From CADEEX01 sp040081555 (GTDB taxonomy: Bacteria > Acidobacteriota > Vicinamibacteria > Vicinamibacterales > CAVVIG01), in contig JBEBGG010000003.1 of NCBI GenBank assembly GCA_040081555.1, positions 5,031-69,030 on the forward strand: 64,000 bases of DNA, given 5' to 3'. The notes below the pieces were generated by a model. It did not search any database. It was not told where the DNA came from and saw nothing but the letters and a program-made list of their open reading frames with translations. Below, one piece after another: positions 63,606 through 64,000 of this stretch (positions are counted from its first letter, which is position 1; the number at the start of each line of letters is the position of its first letter). The position numbers and the translations under genes were made by a program.

Positions 63606-63866
63606 GTGACGAGCCTTACTTGGGCGGTACTCGTGGCGGCGGGCGTCTATTCGCTCCACCGCTTGGCGCTTCGGATGGAAGCCCGAGGCTGGATTTACTA
63701 TCGGAAGAAGCGCGGGAGCAGCGGCGCTCTCAGCTCCGCCGTTCTCGAAGTCCAATCCATGTTTGAACCGAGCAAGCGCTACGTGCTTGAGGAGAGACAG
63801 AAGGAAAGCACTGAAGAGCACGAGTCTGGCGATCCGCCGGCACCGGGCACCGCGGTACGCCAATGA
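63606..63866 (+). CDS. small single-pass membrane protein
   Basis: An 86-residue protein starting at GTG. VTSLTWAVLVAAGVYSLHRL is a membrane helix, then a cytoplasmic tail RGWIYYRKKRGSSGALSSAV, FEPSKRYVLEERQKEST and an acidic end. The alignment-like motif YYRKKRGSS/FEPSKR suggests a conserved small protein seen in Acidobacteria. Probably shares the cassette with the membrane protein upstream. Function unknown. Confidence 0.55.
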   Translation: MTSLTWAVLVAAGVYSLHRLALRMEARGWIYYRKKRGSSGALSSAVLEVQSMFEPSKRYVLEERQKESTEEHESGDPPAPGTAVRQ

Positions 63867-63902
63867 CTCCGTCAGGCTTGAACTTACTAAATGGGGACTG
63901 CT

Positions 63903-63973
63903 GGCTAACTTCCGCTTGCAGCCGACGGCGACCGGCGCGATGATGAGCCGCCGCGGCTGAAGCGGTGGCAGGC
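63903..63973 (+). repeat. attC site 15, degenerate right end
   Basis: Left core GGCTAAC (63903-63909). CAGCCG-A-CGGCG pairs with CGCCGCGGCTG. Up to GCGGCTGA it matches site 14, then diverges before the right core: GCGGTGGCAGGC replaces GCGGCGCGTTAGGC, so the site is probably inactive or recombined. Confidence 0.75.
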
Positions 63974-64000
63974 GCGAGCTCGAGGCGGAGTCTGGAGGTT

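Larger units (their letters stand above)
51028..63973 (+). mobile_element. integron gene-cassette array without visible integrase (CALIN type)
   Basis: Fifteen attC-type sites lie between 51028 and the right edge, spaced 0.5-2.1 kb apart, each at the 3' side of one or a few short genes. Left cores read RYYYAAC-like and right cores GTTRRRY-like. Both cores point the same way, so the array is read from the left, and the integrase and attI would be expected left of 51028. That flank (hemH, SRPBCC, DUF3617) has no tyrosine recombinase. Cargo codon use looks more mixed and lower in GC than the left-hand genes. The array continues beyond the window. Confidence 0.9.

Overview
The window is high-GC bacterial DNA. 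Two TonB-dependent receptors carry N-terminal carboxypeptidase-regulatory-like domains, and exported hydrolases, single-haem c-type cytochromes and DUF3617/DUF4159 proteins are frequent. Together these suggest an Acidobacteriota genome, probably of the Vicinamibacteria type. This placement is inferred from gene content only; there is no rRNA marker in the window.

Region 1 (1-6.3 kb) is the end of a surface-polysaccharide cluster: two SAM methyltransferases, a small Rossmann protein, a two-domain glycosyltransferase and a sulfotransferase. Region 2 (6.3-14.9 kb) holds an S9 dipeptidyl peptidase IV-like protease, a TonB receptor, a large membrane protein, a methyltransferase-fold protein and a BNR-repeat protein. 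Region 3 (15-31 kb) mixes exported redox and metal proteins (cytochromes, a heavy-metal-binding-domain protein, an outer-membrane protein with a Met/His-rich N-terminus), an amidase, a second TonB receptor, an otsA-treS trehalose operon and an MFS transporter. Region 4 (31-43.4 kb) contains a glycosyltransferase pair, an EAL-HDOD / tandem HD-GYP signalling pair, an M23 peptidase, a DUF4159 protein, and a translationally coupled operon of glycosyltransferases and sulfotransferases joined by four ATGA overlaps. Region 5 (43.4-49.6 kb) is housekeeping-like: aldo/keto reductase, zinc alcohol dehydrogenase, ABC exporter, ferrochelatase, SRPBCC and DUF3617 proteins.

Region 6 (about 49.7-64 kb, running off the right edge) is different and is the main discovery. 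It is an array of gene cassettes separated by 15 integron attC recombination sites, 13 with both core sites recognisable and two truncated or degenerate. The sites have an RYYYAAC-type left core, a GTTRRRY-type right core and imperfectly palindromic arms, often with a single unpaired A. Most cassette genes read rightward, ending in or just before their attC. Cargo includes two intradiol-dioxygenase-like exported proteins plus a third fragment, a trypsin-like protease, a DUF3800 protein, an alpha/beta hydrolase, an enterochelin-esterase-like protein, a DinB-like protein, a secreted S1/P1 nuclease, a VOC protein, an outer-membrane barrel, and two toxin-antitoxin modules. No integrase gene lies at the left boundary, where intI-attI would be expected, so within this window it is a CALIN-type array (cluster of attC sites lacking an integron integrase).

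A second theme is a recurring TANNNT hexamer placed 5-7 nt before start codons with no Shine-Dalgarno sequence (at least nine cases). This is the layout expected of leaderless transcripts. Both toxin-antitoxin cassettes have such a promoter of their own.
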